Positions 7,648 to 14,999 of a stretch of DNA of 23,847 nucleotides are shown here, in pieces (the stretch's first letter is position 1; each line of letters starts with the position of its first letter). The stretch spans positions 1 through 23,847 of the IMG/VR virus record IMGVR_UViG_3300026097_000104, one strand, 5' to 3'. A program made the translations under genes and the position numbers. Below the pieces are notes generated by a model. That model ran no database searches. It saw only the letters and a list, made by a program, of their open reading frames with translations, and had not been told where the DNA came from. The DNA comes from a virus.

Positions 7648-8627
7648 CTGTAAAGTATTTGTGTAATACTGCCCAAATTTACTGTAACTTCAGGCGCTAC
7701 CACATATCCTTGGCCGCCATTGACCAGTGTGGCACTGCTAACTGCTTCGCCGGTGGTTCCAGCTGTACCCGATGCACCTGTGCCCTGTCCTTTAATCTCG
7801 ATATTAGGAGCAGGCACTTGATATTCTGCGCCAGTTCCGGCAACATTTAAGCCTGTAACGGCACCGTTGCTCACTGCCGCAGTTACGCTGGCATCCTGAC
7901 CGTACTGATTGATTTCGAAGCGTATCCAGTTGTGATGCCCTGGTACATTGATATAGTCTCTGGTGTCTTGATTGGTGTACACCGTTTGACTGCCTATATC
8001 GTACCATGGACCCAGTTGCGAGTCTGAGCCTTGTGCTTTTACATTGCCCGAGAAGTTGTCAAAGTCAAACTGGAAGGTGTGCAAGTCTTTGCCAGCAGTG
8101 TACGCTATACTGGTATGAGGTCTGTTAAGACTGTCTTTCTTTTGCACTGTGTAATCTGGAACGCCCATTTCTTCGCTAGGTCGAAAATCTGGATAAACAC
8201 CATCTACAATGTCTACTACACCACGTGATCCTGCATAGTCATCCACAAACACTGCTTCATAAAGGTCTGCGTTTGATCTTTCCAAACTCCAGTTTGCAGG
8301 CTGTGCTTCAATCACGTCCAGCTCCTCCTCTGAGAGCGTTACTTTGGCTCTACCAAATGTACTATTCAGTGCTACTAGATCTTTACGTAACAAACTAGTC
8401 TCACCGTCTTGCGATATCAAGTGAAAGGTCACTGTACTACCTGAAATATTAACAGGCTTCTGGTCTTGATTAATAAATTCAAATAGTATTACATTATCAA
8501 CACCACGATTGATTTTTAAATTCTTAGTGTACACTGGTTGCCATCTCCGTTTGAAGTATGCACCACTGCTGTCTAAGATTAATACAGTCTGTTTTTGTTG
8601 ATATAAATAGGCAGTGGTAGAATACAT
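7644..8627 (-). CDS. Virion structural protein (baseplate/fibre-type)
   Basis: 327 aa, beta-rich. The N-terminal part (residues 30-140, KINRGVDNVILFEFINQD then a strand-rich V-T-F-H-L stretch) resembles the N-terminal domain of phage upper-baseplate or fibre-attachment proteins. The C-terminal part is Gly/Ala/Thr-rich, with a repeated pattern of the form TGLNVAGTGAEY..P and ATLVNGGQGYVVAP, a repeat style I associate with marine phage tail or structural proteins. The start is supported by a GGAG Shine-Dalgarno 11 nt upstream and a CATAAATA late octamer 24 nt upstream. It heads a coupled operon with the two SGNH-like genes, primase and helicase, an odd mix of structural and replication genes. 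The exact virion position is not known. Confidence 0.7.
   Translation of the reverse strand: MYSTTAYLYQQKQTVLILDSSGAYFKRRWQPVYTKNLKINRGVDNVILFEFINQDQKPVNISGSTVTFHLISQDGETSLLRKDLVALNSTFGRAKVTLSEEELDVIEAQPANWSLERSNADLYEAVFVDDYAGSRGVVDIVDGVYPDFRPSEEMGVPDYTVQKKDSLNRPHTSIAYTAGKDLHTFQFDFDNFSGNVKAQGSDSQLGPWYDIGSQTVYTNQDTRDYINVPGHHNWIRFEINQYGQDASVTAAVSNGAVTGLNVAGTGAEYQVPAPNIEIKGQGTGASGTAGTTGEAVSSATLVNGGQGYVVAPEVTVNLGSITQILYR
8602..8609 (+). promoter_or_regulatory. Exact T4-type late promoter TATAAATA, + strand
   Basis: Perfect match to the T4 late consensus, 47 nt before the ATG at 8657 and inside the first codons of the divergent structural gene. It would give a leader of about 40 nt. No Shine-Dalgarno is seen in front of the ATG. 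Confidence 0.5.
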
Positions 8628-8651
8628 TTATAATAAAACTCCAATATAAGC

Positions 8652-8659
8652 TATTTATG
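8652..8659 (-). promoter_or_regulatory. Late-type promoter CATAAATA, - strand
   Basis: Matches NATAAATA, the late motif described for cyanophage S-PM2. Read on the minus strand it lies 24 nt before the structural gene ATG (8627), with GGAG in between. It overlaps the start codon of the divergent gene at 8657, so two late promoters cross each other here. Confidence 0.5.
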
Positions 8660-9034
8660 GGTCCTGAAGTATTTAAAAAATTAGCAGAACGTTATCCGTT
8701 TATAACATTTTGCACATATGCCGGAAACGAGTATGTGGGTGTGGTTCAGAATCAAGATAATCTTGTTACAACCATCTATGACTTTGGCGGCATACAGGAC
8801 AGTGATCTTAAAACACGATTTCTGGATCTTGCCAGTGTATGGTGGTGGGAAAGTAACCGTAGCATACCCATAAATATTTTTCTCAAAGGCGAATGGGACG
8901 AATTTCGGCCTTATCTTAAAACCTTCGTAAACAAAGATCTAGATATTATAGTAGGTCCAGCTACCAGTTTAGCCGAGTTATCGAGAAAGAAAACCAAGCG
9001 TCGCAGTATTACTCTTGTTCGCAAAGTAGATTAA
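8657..9034 (+). CDS. Conserved phage protein of unknown function (125 aa)
   Basis: I do not recognise a functional domain. The protein is 125 aa, with a WWWESNRSIPINIFLKG core and a basic tail (RKKTKRRSITLVRKVD) that could touch nucleic acid. I recall similar short proteins in marine T4-like phages, without a function. It is a lone plus-strand gene between two minus-strand operons, with an exact TATAAATA late promoter at 8602-8609, so late expression is likely. Its last 26 nt overlap the 3' end of the mini-DnaE gene on the opposite strand. No signal peptide or membrane segment is visible. Confidence 0.72.
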   Translation: MGPEVFKKLAERYPFITFCTYAGNEYVGVVQNQDNLVTTIYDFGGIQDSDLKTRFLDLASVWWWESNRSIPINIFLKGEWDEFRPYLKTFVNKDLDIIVGPATSLAELSRKKTKRRSITLVRKVD

Positions 9035-9572
9035 CGTGTAATGCTACTAATCTCGCATAGCTTATGCTATGTGACTTTTTGAAAACAAATCCTCTACTGT
9101 CATCACCGTCCCATACACTGGCAAACACAGCGTCCCAGGGTTGTCGCTGTAGATGTGCTTTACCGGGTCGGATGATAGCAATAAAGGCAGCCATTCGTTC
9201 AATACTATCAGGTTGCATTTCTTTTACTAAGTCTGCATAGTTGCCAATGTGTACCACACGTTCACAGAATGTGTTGTTAAGTAACAAATGCCAGTTTGTT
9301 TCTTTGGCTAGCATACAATCATAATGATCTTGATCACGAATTAAATCATATACACTTTGATTGAGAAAGTCAATTTTAAAATAACCTCGAGCTTCTGCAT
9401 CTCGATAATCAATACTGCTGCAATTGTTTAAAGGATCCACAGGAATATCAGTAACAAATACTCCACTATTGTGTTTGCGGATTTCATTGTTGTTTTCTTG
9501 CCGTGCCGGCGTATGTTTGATTAAATCAAGTATTGCGTTTCTATCTGCAAAATCTATGTCTACGTCGGCCAT
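9009..9572 (-). CDS. Miniature DnaE-like palm protein (187 aa)
   Basis: A very short relative of the DNA polymerase III alpha subunit. Motifs appear in DnaE order with almost everything between them removed: ADVDIDF at residues 2-8 (the PDxDxDF acidic motif), KHNSGVF at 33-39 (DnaE H-x-GGV), FKIDFL at 65-70 (DnaE KFDFLGL, third catalytic Asp), PDSIERMAAFIAIIRPG at 121-137 (DnaE F-E-D-x-x-A-x-x-A-L-x-R-P-G), and FKKSHSISYA at 164-173 (DnaE F-x-KSHAxAYA). All three acidic positions are present, but PHP, most of the fingers, HhH and OB domains are absent. ATG at 9570-9572 is chosen because it overlaps the upstream stop as TAATG; an in-frame GTG at 9578 is the alternative. Role unknown: a regulator, a decoy, or part of a composite polymerase. 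Similar short proteins seem to occur in other marine phages (memory only). Confidence 0.75.
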   Translation of the reverse strand: MADVDIDFADRNAILDLIKHTPARQENNNEIRKHNSGVFVTDIPVDPLNNCSSIDYRDAEARGYFKIDFLNQSVYDLIRDQDHYDCMLAKETNWHLLLNNTFCERVVHIGNYADLVKEMQPDSIERMAAFIAIIRPGKAHLQRQPWDAVFASVWDGDDSRGFVFKKSHSISYARLVALHVNLLCEQE

Positions 9573-10255
9573 TACCACCCTGCCTGTTTTAGTATTTCTT
9601 CAGCGTATGCCTTGTCTGCTGGATAGTCTCGAAACTTCTTCTGCCAAAAATCTGTTTCGATCCAAGGCCACACTATATGCATTTGATCTGTGTTCATGTT
9701 TGCTAAAAACTGTTGCCCTGAGTTGCAGTTGTAAACTACCCACGGACTTATTCTGCCAGTGCTGATTGCAAATGCTACACTATTAGGATTTCCGTAACGT
9801 AGAAAATCCTGGGGCGGTAATTGTTTCTCCTCGCCCCATTTAATACTGTACTCAATTGCACGTTGCAGTGCGTCTGTGAGTGCTTCGTGTTTAAGATACT
9901 GTAACAAGTACTCGTCGTACATGCTGTCTTTATACCAGTGATCCAGCTTTTTATTGTTTTTAAGCAACCACTCAGTGTAAGCTGGCACATTTATAGCATT
10001 GATCATCACACACTGTCTGCCAAATTTTACAAAAGCCGCATAATACGGACTCTTGGCAAAGTCTTCATAGGTTTTGTACTTGGCTGAACCTTGTGTGGTT
10101 TCATAAAAACGCAAATAGGCATTCAATCCAATCTGAACACCTTTTTCATTTTGTTGATTGTGTCTGCGTTTAGGCTCGCAAAGATGAGCTGTTAGAGTGC
10201 TTTCCCTTTTGAACTCTTTGCTACAAAACTTACACTTGTATGTTTCACTTGTCAT
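9572..10255 (-). CDS. Zinc-finger protein of a conserved phage family
   Basis: 227 aa. An N-terminal zinc finger is clear: C8-x2-C11, then H24, with C26 or H32 as fourth ligand (YKCKFCSKEF then LTAHLCEPKRRH), followed by a basic stretch. The remaining 190 residues are a helix-rich domain with many aromatic residues (LNAYLRFYET, YYAAFVKFGR, GRISPWVVYN, DYPADKAYAEEIL). I recall this architecture as a conserved unknown in marine T4-like phages. DNA binding is plausible from the finger but not shown. ATG at 10255 is preferred over an in-frame TTG at 10261. It overlaps the upstream gene by 11 nt and the downstream mini-DnaE start as TAATG, so the three are translated as a unit. Confidence 0.78.
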   Translation of the reverse strand: MTSETYKCKFCSKEFKRESTLTAHLCEPKRRHNQQNEKGVQIGLNAYLRFYETTQGSAKYKTYEDFAKSPYYAAFVKFGRQCVMINAINVPAYTEWLLKNNKKLDHWYKDSMYDEYLLQYLKHEALTDALQRAIEYSIKWGEEKQLPPQDFLRYGNPNSVAFAISTGRISPWVVYNCNSGQQFLANMNTDQMHIVWPWIETDFWQKKFRDYPADKAYAEEILKQAGW

Positions 10256-10688
10256 TTCCAAGATCTTTCATTAGCTCCCGAAGTTCTTTCTTGGTAATCA
10301 TCTTGCTCAGCATGTGAATTTCATCTGCTTTCATTGCAGGATAAAGATTCATCAGTGTTTTTTTAATCTCGTTATCGCCTTTTTCTTTTTTCTTAGGTGC
10401 GATCCATTGATGACGATGTGTGCCCATATTTGGGCTAACAGTGGTAGCTAACAGCCATTGCAGTTTTGGATGACGACTCAACTCGAAGAAATGTTTGTTC
10501 AGCCGTTCGTTAGTTGCAACTAGGTAGTATTCTTGCAGTTCTGTAGCACCTTGCACACTGCTACCCCAACGTATCATGAGATAATTTGAAAACTTTTTGC
10601 GTTCTTCTTCCGTTAAACTGTCGTAGAACTGTCTGTCTTTATTGTCAAAACAGCGCATTTCATTGGCAATGTTCAGCTTGTTGCTCAT
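10245..10688 (-). CDS. Possible clamp-loader small subunit (gp62-like)
   Basis: 147 aa helical protein without a catalytic motif. The pattern FSNYLMIRWGSS, then EYYLVATNERLNKHF, then a short helical tail rich in Lys with LYPAMKADEIHML and TKKELRELMKDL resembles the layout of T4 gp62, the small subunit of the clamp loader (F-M-V-N-R-x-L-S, then an N-E-M-N-like helix, then a helical tail). The call is by pattern and by position next to UvsW and other replication genes; no gp44 or gp45 is recognised beside it. The ATG overlaps the upstream stop as TAATG. The alternative is a conserved phage protein of unknown function. Confidence 0.38.
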   Translation of the reverse strand: MSNKLNIANEMRCFDNKDRQFYDSLTEEERKKFSNYLMIRWGSSVQGATELQEYYLVATNERLNKHFFELSRHPKLQWLLATTVSPNMGTHRHQWIAPKKKEKGDNEIKKTLMNLYPAMKADEIHMLSKMITKKELRELMKDLGNDK

Positions 10689-11188
10689 TAAAATGCCTTG
10701 TTGTAATCCACCAACTCACAGTTGCGACTGATGTCTTTTACAAAGTATACACACAGTGGTTTGTCACTGTCGTTAATAGGTACACACAGCATCTGCCCAT
10801 TCTTTAATTTAGGAGCATACCAACTTACATCTTGGTACACATCCACAATCTCAATGTCGTGATAGGTTGGACTAAAGCTGGAAAGTGGGTTGTATTCAAA
10901 TGCTTTGAAACCTCTGTCATTGATACTGGTCAGTGGCAACATCTCCAAATCGCCCACATCCTCCTCTCCAATCAAGATCTGCCAATCAATAGGCATTTTG
11001 ATCCTGTGCTCGCCAATGCGCAGGACCAGTGCCGGGCTGTTAAAACTTTCCAAGAATACCAATGGTATAAAATGATAATCAGGATCGCCTGGATCACTGT
11101 TATCAAATATGCCAAAGTTCATGTCATCAATTTCTTCAGGAAGTTGATCCAATTCAAATACAGTTGTTTCTAGTGTTAAAATTCTCAT
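10688..11188 (-). CDS. Conserved phage protein of unknown function (166 aa)
   Basis: Acidic, beta-rich protein, 166 aa. Distinct segments are IKMPIDWQILIGEEDVGDLE, PLTSINDRGFKAFEYNPLSS and DVSWYAPKLKNGQMLCVPI. I remember similar sequences from marine T4-like phages but know no function. Position between the UvsW-like helicase (9 nt gap) and the gp62-like gene (TAATG overlap) suggests a replication or transcription accessory role. No zinc site, nucleotide-binding motif or signal peptide is visible. Confidence 0.75.
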   Translation of the reverse strand: MRILTLETTVFELDQLPEEIDDMNFGIFDNSDPGDPDYHFIPLVFLESFNSPALVLRIGEHRIKMPIDWQILIGEEDVGDLEMLPLTSINDRGFKAFEYNPLSSFSPTYHDIEIVDVYQDVSWYAPKLKNGQMLCVPINDSDKPLCVYFVKDISRNCELVDYNKAF

Positions 11189-11197
11189 GCTTATATA

Positions 11198-12658
11198 CTA
11201 ACTGTTCCAGTTTAATTTTTCTACAGTAAATGGATAATTTGCTTCTTTATAATAGGCTTTTCTTTTGGTCAAATGACGTTTGGCAAACTTGCAAGTGCTA
11301 GTGATGTCCCAGATCTGTACGTGATCTTTGTCTTCTGCTTTGCGAATGCCGCGACCAATACTTTGAATTACCCTAACAAAACTTTTGCCAGGCTCAATAA
11401 GAACAAGATTGAATATCCGAGGAATATTAATCCCAACAGCCGCAACTCCGTAGGTTGCAATAATGATTTTGCCTTCCGCTTCTTGAACTTCGTCATAATG
11501 ATCTTGACGTTCACCGGCTTTGGTACTGCCTGAGATGAACACCGAATTTGGCAGTCGATCGGCTAGCTCTTTGCCAGCACTGATGCGATCCACTAGAATT
11601 AGCGTGTTGCCAGTTTTATTTACTTCCTCTCCTAGTCCAGCAATAGCGTCTAACCTTCCTGGCTCTTCCAGCAAGTATTTAAGCTCTGATTGATAATTTG
11701 TGTGTTCTACATGATCTACCAACTGCACAATGTTTACATGACACTGTGCTAACACGCCTTGACCTTGCAGTTCGCTGGCACTGAGCTTGCCAATCACAGG
11801 CCCCAAACTAACATGAATACTTTGAAACTCAAACTGTTCTTTGGGCACTGTGCCAGTAAGTCCCCAACGAATCGGAATGTGACTCATTACGCCCGTGAGT
11901 AAAGTTTTAAGTGCATCTGCTTTGGCCATGTGCACTTCGTCTACAATCACAGCAACCACGTCTTCAATAAACTCGCCGATGGTTATATCAGCTGTTTGGT
12001 TCTTTGTGTTTTTTAACAACACATTAAGACTCTGCCAAGTACAAATTGTGTGCTTGTGACCAAACTCTTTTCTGTCGCCGTAAAACACACCCACATCTAA
12101 TTGCATGTTACGATAATCTTTTTCTGTTTGTGTTACAAGACTTTTGTTTGGCACAATAACAATACTGCGCCCATAGTTTTCCACACGCTCGCTGAGTGCA
12201 GCTGTCATAATGGTCTTGCCTGCGCCTGTAGCAATCTCCTGTAAACACTGTGGATTTTGCAAAAAGTTATTCACAATCTCCACTTGATAGTCACGCAGTT
12301 TCACTGGTTGTCCAGCTGCTGGATGTTTGTCTGGCCATAGTATGTCTGCGTAACTTTCTTCGGTTACAGGATCAAAATCAAATGTGGTTCTATATTCTCG
12401 GAGATCTTGTAGTTCAATGTCATAGCGTTCTTGCTCTAGTACAGGCAGTATGTCTGGCAGTAAATTAACAAAACTGCTACCGCCTAGCTGAAAGTATGCT
12501 ACTTTGCCGTCCCAGCGTCCCAGACGAACTGCTGGCAAATAGCGTGCATAAGGCACTTCGTACTTGAACTTGTTAACCAGTTTTCGTCTGGTATCTAAAT
12601 CAAGTCCTTCTATTTTAAGATTGACTTCATCTTTCACAATTAATTTTGCTGTTTTCAT
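11198..12658 (-). CDS. uvsW: UvsW-like superfamily 2 DNA helicase
   Basis: 486 aa, same size class as T4 UvsW (about 500 aa), which remodels branched DNA, drives fork regression and removes R-loops late in infection. SF2 motifs in order: the Q-like KLRDYQVEIVNNFL, motif I ATGAGKT (about 142-148), motif Ia IVVPNKSLVTQTE, motif II DEVH in VIVDEVHMAKAD, motif III GLTGT, and motif VI QSIGRGIRK. The N-terminal 100 residues (YARYLPAVRLGRWDGKVAYF) match the DNA-binding N-domain found in UvsW-type proteins. It is 9 nt downstream of radical SAM gene 3 and has its own TTGACA-17-TAATAT promoter inside that gene. There is no Shine-Dalgarno before the ATG. Confidence 0.92.
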   Translation of the reverse strand: MKTAKLIVKDEVNLKIEGLDLDTRRKLVNKFKYEVPYARYLPAVRLGRWDGKVAYFQLGGSSFVNLLPDILPVLEQERYDIELQDLREYRTTFDFDPVTEESYADILWPDKHPAAGQPVKLRDYQVEIVNNFLQNPQCLQEIATGAGKTIMTAALSERVENYGRSIVIVPNKSLVTQTEKDYRNMQLDVGVFYGDRKEFGHKHTICTWQSLNVLLKNTKNQTADITIGEFIEDVVAVIVDEVHMAKADALKTLLTGVMSHIPIRWGLTGTVPKEQFEFQSIHVSLGPVIGKLSASELQGQGVLAQCHVNIVQLVDHVEHTNYQSELKYLLEEPGRLDAIAGLGEEVNKTGNTLILVDRISAGKELADRLPNSVFISGSTKAGERQDHYDEVQEAEGKIIIATYGVAAVGINIPRIFNLVLIEPGKSFVRVIQSIGRGIRKAEDKDHVQIWDITSTCKFAKRHLTKRKAYYKEANYPFTVEKLNWNS

Positions 12659-12664
12659 AAAACT

Positions 12665-12693
12665 ATATTAAACGTTATTTGAATATTTGTCAA
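12665..12693 (-). promoter_or_regulatory. Sigma70-type promoter for the UvsW-like gene
   Basis: On the minus strand TTGACA (12688-12693) is separated by exactly 17 nt from TAATAT (12665-12670). The -10 element ends 6 nt before the ATG at 12658, which places the expected start of transcription on the start codon. It lies in the last codons of radical SAM gene 3. Confidence 0.45.
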
Positions 12694-13819
12694 TTAAATT
12701 GGCAACCTCAGGAAATGTTTTCTCAAAATTCAACTGTCTATATTCATCGTGAGCCTTTGTTTTTTTAATAAATTCATCAAAATACAGAGTATCATCACTA
12801 TTTTCCAATAGATTTGCCCAGATTTGCACATCCTTAAATTTACTTGAGCGAAGGCTGGCAACAATTGATTCTTTAATACTGTCTGGGTATACACCTAGTC
12901 TAAAATGCGCTGGCGTATGCACTCGTCCTATCCACGGTCGTGGTAATTTTTTCTGTTCACACCAATTAAAAAATTCATCAAGATAGTTTACGTTGTACGC
13001 ACTTAGGGTATGACTAACACTTAATCGCAGATTATCTGTTTGATGTTCGGCTGCAAGATATCGATCTACATTCTGCTCACAAGCCTCCCAATTGCCAGGA
13101 AACCTGATATATTCATATCTACTTCCGACTCCGTCTATACTAAGTTGCATGTCTATCTCATTGAAATACTGCCACCTGTCCCACCAAGATTGGTCTGGAA
13201 ATTTACTAACATTTGTTGTATAATGAATTGAGATATTTTTAGCTTGCCCACTTTGAATATAAAAGTCTAATAATTCTTGTTGTTGTCCTACTCCACTTAA
13301 AAAAGGTTCTCCGCCAGGAATATCTAAATGAATTAAATTATCACATTGTGCTATAAAATCTTCAATGAATCCTTCTTTGTAAAAATGATTAGGTTTTTTT
13401 GCTTGCCCATAAATTAGCTTGTATTCTTGATACCATCTACTGCTACTTGAAGGACTGCAGGTAATACATTTGTAATTACAAGTATTTCCAAATGCAATAC
13501 TTGCCGTTAAATATTTTTTGCTTTTTAAATTGTAACTGTCATAATGATCTTGCCATCTGCTGTAGTCTAATTGTCTTTTGCTTTCTACCGCATTTTCTTC
13601 TTCAATTCGGCAACGATTGCACCCTGTGGGCCACTGATCATTTAAAAAATCTTCCTTAATTTCTTGCAAAAGGTCACAACTACTATAAGATTGTATATCA
13701 GTAGTTATTATATTTTGTTTTTTATAGGTATAACTTTTGTGATCAAACTTGCAACAAGGCATTAAATCACCTTGCGGGCTTATATCTATGTTAGTCCATG
13801 GTGCAAAACAAAAAGGCAT
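12668..13819 (-). CDS. Radical SAM protein 3 with N-terminal twitch/SPASM-like cysteines
   Basis: 383 aa. The auxiliary block is the clearest of the four: C4 in CFAPW, an ISPQGDLMPCC segment with C22-C23, then C67-x2-C70 and ESKRQ. The core is C114-C118-C121 (CNYKCITC), followed by the SAM-binding PGGEPF and SIDGVGSRYEYIR. The N-terminal block reads like the C-terminal SPASM motif of ordinary maturases (C-x-x-P-W, I-x-x-x-G-x-x-x-x-CC) moved to the front. The ATG has no Shine-Dalgarno; TATAAGTA ends 4 nt before it. The gene lies directly downstream of the terminator of the AAA+ gene, so it needs its own promoter. UvsW follows after 9 nt. Substrate unknown. Confidence 0.9.
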   Translation of the reverse strand: MPFCFAPWTNIDISPQGDLMPCCKFDHKSYTYKKQNIITTDIQSYSSCDLLQEIKEDFLNDQWPTGCNRCRIEEENAVESKRQLDYSRWQDHYDSYNLKSKKYLTASIAFGNTCNYKCITCSPSSSSRWYQEYKLIYGQAKKPNHFYKEGFIEDFIAQCDNLIHLDIPGGEPFLSGVGQQQELLDFYIQSGQAKNISIHYTTNVSKFPDQSWWDRWQYFNEIDMQLSIDGVGSRYEYIRFPGNWEACEQNVDRYLAAEHQTDNLRLSVSHTLSAYNVNYLDEFFNWCEQKKLPRPWIGRVHTPAHFRLGVYPDSIKESIVASLRSSKFKDVQIWANLLENSDDTLYFDEFIKKTKAHDEYRQLNFEKTFPEVANLIDKYSNNV

Positions 13820-13823
13820 AAAA

Positions 13824-13831
13824 TACTTATA
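13824..13831 (-). promoter_or_regulatory. Late-type promoter octamer TATAAGTA before radical SAM gene 3
   Basis: One mismatch from TATAAATA, 4 nt before the ATG. It lies immediately behind the U-tract of the AAA+ gene terminator, the expected place for an independent promoter. AT-rich context makes chance matches fairly likely. Confidence 0.35.
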
Positions 13832-13832
13832 T

Positions 13833-13866
13833 AAAAAAAAAGCGGGGGGTTTTTACACCTCCCGCT
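13833..13866 (-). terminator. Strong rho-independent terminator after the AAA+ gene
   Basis: On the minus strand an AGCGGG stem pairs with CCCGCT (13841-13866), with a further GG/CC pair beyond an A-C mismatch and a TGTAAAAA loop, followed by nine Ts (13833-13841). It separates the AAA+ transcript from radical SAM gene 3. Confidence 0.85.
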
Positions 13867-13872
13867 AAGAAT

Positions 13873-13913
13873 ACAAGTCGTCCAGGAGCTAGACTGTTGA
13901 AATAACGACTTGT
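13873..13913 (-). ncRNA. Structured 3' UTR hairpin next to the terminator
   Basis: A perfect 9-bp inverted repeat (ACAAGTCGT at 13873-13881, ACGACTTGT at 13905-13913) encloses a 23-nt loop. It sits 3 nt beyond the AAA+ stop codon and 6 nt before the terminator hairpin, so the two stems make a compact structured tail. It may protect the mRNA end or be a small RNA processed from it; neither is shown. Confidence 0.4.
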
Positions 13914-13916
13914 AAT

Positions 13917-14732
13917 TTACGCACGATACATCACTGTATTTTCTGCCAGCTCTCTCCAGTTGGAGGAAACTTTGGTCAGATCCGCTATCTTAAGCGCCAT
14001 GCGTAAACTCATTTCGCGAAGTCGATTTTTGTTATCATTCATAAATTGCAAAATCTCCTCGCCTTGTTCTGGTGTTAAATCGTATGCTTGGAACAGATCC
14101 CCTTCTTGGAAAATCTGTTTGATGCGTAACAGTTTGTCGCGCATGGTGTCCAATGTTAGGTCTAAATAGTGACAACGTGATTGTAGTGCATCCAAATGGT
14201 CCCGTAATTTTTTACTGCGTACATTTTCGAACTTGATATTAGTTATAAAAATCACACTGCCGTGGAAATCAAATTTACTCGGAATGCCCTCGCCGCGCAG
14301 TTTTGAACTGTCTGCATTCCAGTGAATTGTCCTCTTCTTGCCACTGTCTAGTGCTGCCTTTAGAATATTCAATGAAAGATCATCCATTAGCACACTGTCG
14401 CAGTCGTCAAACACCAGCACATGATTTTTATCTGAATGCTTGTATAATGTAGCGTACAAACCAACTGGTGTCATTGCACCTTTGACAACTTCGTACTTGA
14501 GATGATTACCTCCAATACGATCAAACAAACTGGCTTTTTCCAATTCTGTTTCTACACCGTAGCTCTTGCCCACACCTGGCGGTCCTGTTACAATCATTGC
14601 TCGCACTTCATTTTTAATAGCGGCTTTGGTCATGTCGTCTAAGATCTTAAAACGTGTACTGATACGCTTGATGATCTGCTCGTCAGTTTCCATAGAAACC
14701 ACGTTTTCTGCTGTGTTGGTCTTTGACATCAT
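13917..14732 (-). CDS. AAA+ ATPase
   Basis: 271 aa ATPase. Walker A GPPGVGKS at residues 50-57, Walker B VLVFDDCD at 105-112, sensor 1 in VIFITNIKF (Thr164-Asn165), and an arginine-finger-like LQSRCHYLDL at 183-192. The SRC triplet recalls clamp-loader ATPases, but the protein lacks their collar domain and is shorter than T4 gp44 (319 aa), so I call only the superfamily. A C-terminal lid helix bundle runs from about 195. A TTGACC-17-TATTAT promoter and a GGAG Shine-Dalgarno 6 nt before the first ATG show independent expression; a second ATG follows directly. A hairpin and a strong terminator follow the gene. Confidence 0.85.
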   Translation of the reverse strand: MMSKTNTAENVVSMETDEQIIKRISTRFKILDDMTKAAIKNEVRAMIVTGPPGVGKSYGVETELEKASLFDRIGGNHLKYEVVKGAMTPVGLYATLYKHSDKNHVLVFDDCDSVLMDDLSLNILKAALDSGKKRTIHWNADSSKLRGEGIPSKFDFHGSVIFITNIKFENVRSKKLRDHLDALQSRCHYLDLTLDTMRDKLLRIKQIFQEGDLFQAYDLTPEQGEEILQFMNDNKNRLREMSLRMALKIADLTKVSSNWRELAENTVMYRA

Positions 14733-14768
14733 TCTAGCTCCTATGTGTCAATTTCTAACTATACAACT

Positions 14769-14797
14769 ATAATAAGATAAAGTTTAGGTTTGGTCAA
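14769..14797 (-). promoter_or_regulatory. Sigma70-type promoter for the AAA+ gene
   Basis: Minus strand TTGACC (14792-14797), 17-nt spacer, TATTAT (14769-14774), giving a leader of about 30 nt with GGAG before the ATG. The -35 box overlaps the last codons of the small gene upstream. Same architecture as the promoters at 15370-15398 and 17690-17718. Confidence 0.75.
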
Positions 14798-14999
14798 CCG
14801 TTTTGTTTTCTAATGCTTGCATTTTTTTGATCATATCAAACATCTGATCAAACATTTGGTCACTTTCGTCTACTCCTGCAGGAATACAAAAAGCTGACTC
14901 ATCTTGCGGTTTTATGTTAGTTAATGCTTGCTCACACACAGCTTTATCTGGGTATGTGATTTGTAAGTTTAAGGCTGTTGCAATTAGAATGTAGTTCAT
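14784..14999 (-). CDS. Small Cys-pair protein 1, possibly exported (71 aa)
   Basis: 71 aa from the ATG at 14997-14999, which overlaps the upstream SWIM gene stop as ATGA, the reason for this start. The first 14 residues (MNYILIATALNLQI) are hydrophobic and signal-like but short. A Cys pair follows (DKAVCEQAL, then SAFCIPAG), suggesting one disulfide, and a Met/Asp-rich tail (DQMFDQMFDMIKK). It resembles the small protein at 15404-15586 in length, N-terminus and Cys spacing, so the two are probably paralogues. Function unknown. Confidence 0.6.
   Translation of the reverse strand: MNYILIATALNLQITYPDKAVCEQALTNIKPQDESAFCIPAGVDESDQMFDQMFDMIKKMQALENKTVDQT

Noticed and set aside
13917-14732. AAA+ gene as T4 gp44 clamp loader
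   Set aside because: It has Walker motifs and an SRC triplet, but is shorter than gp44, lacks a visible collar domain and is not next to the gp62-like gene; only the AAA+ superfamily is supported.
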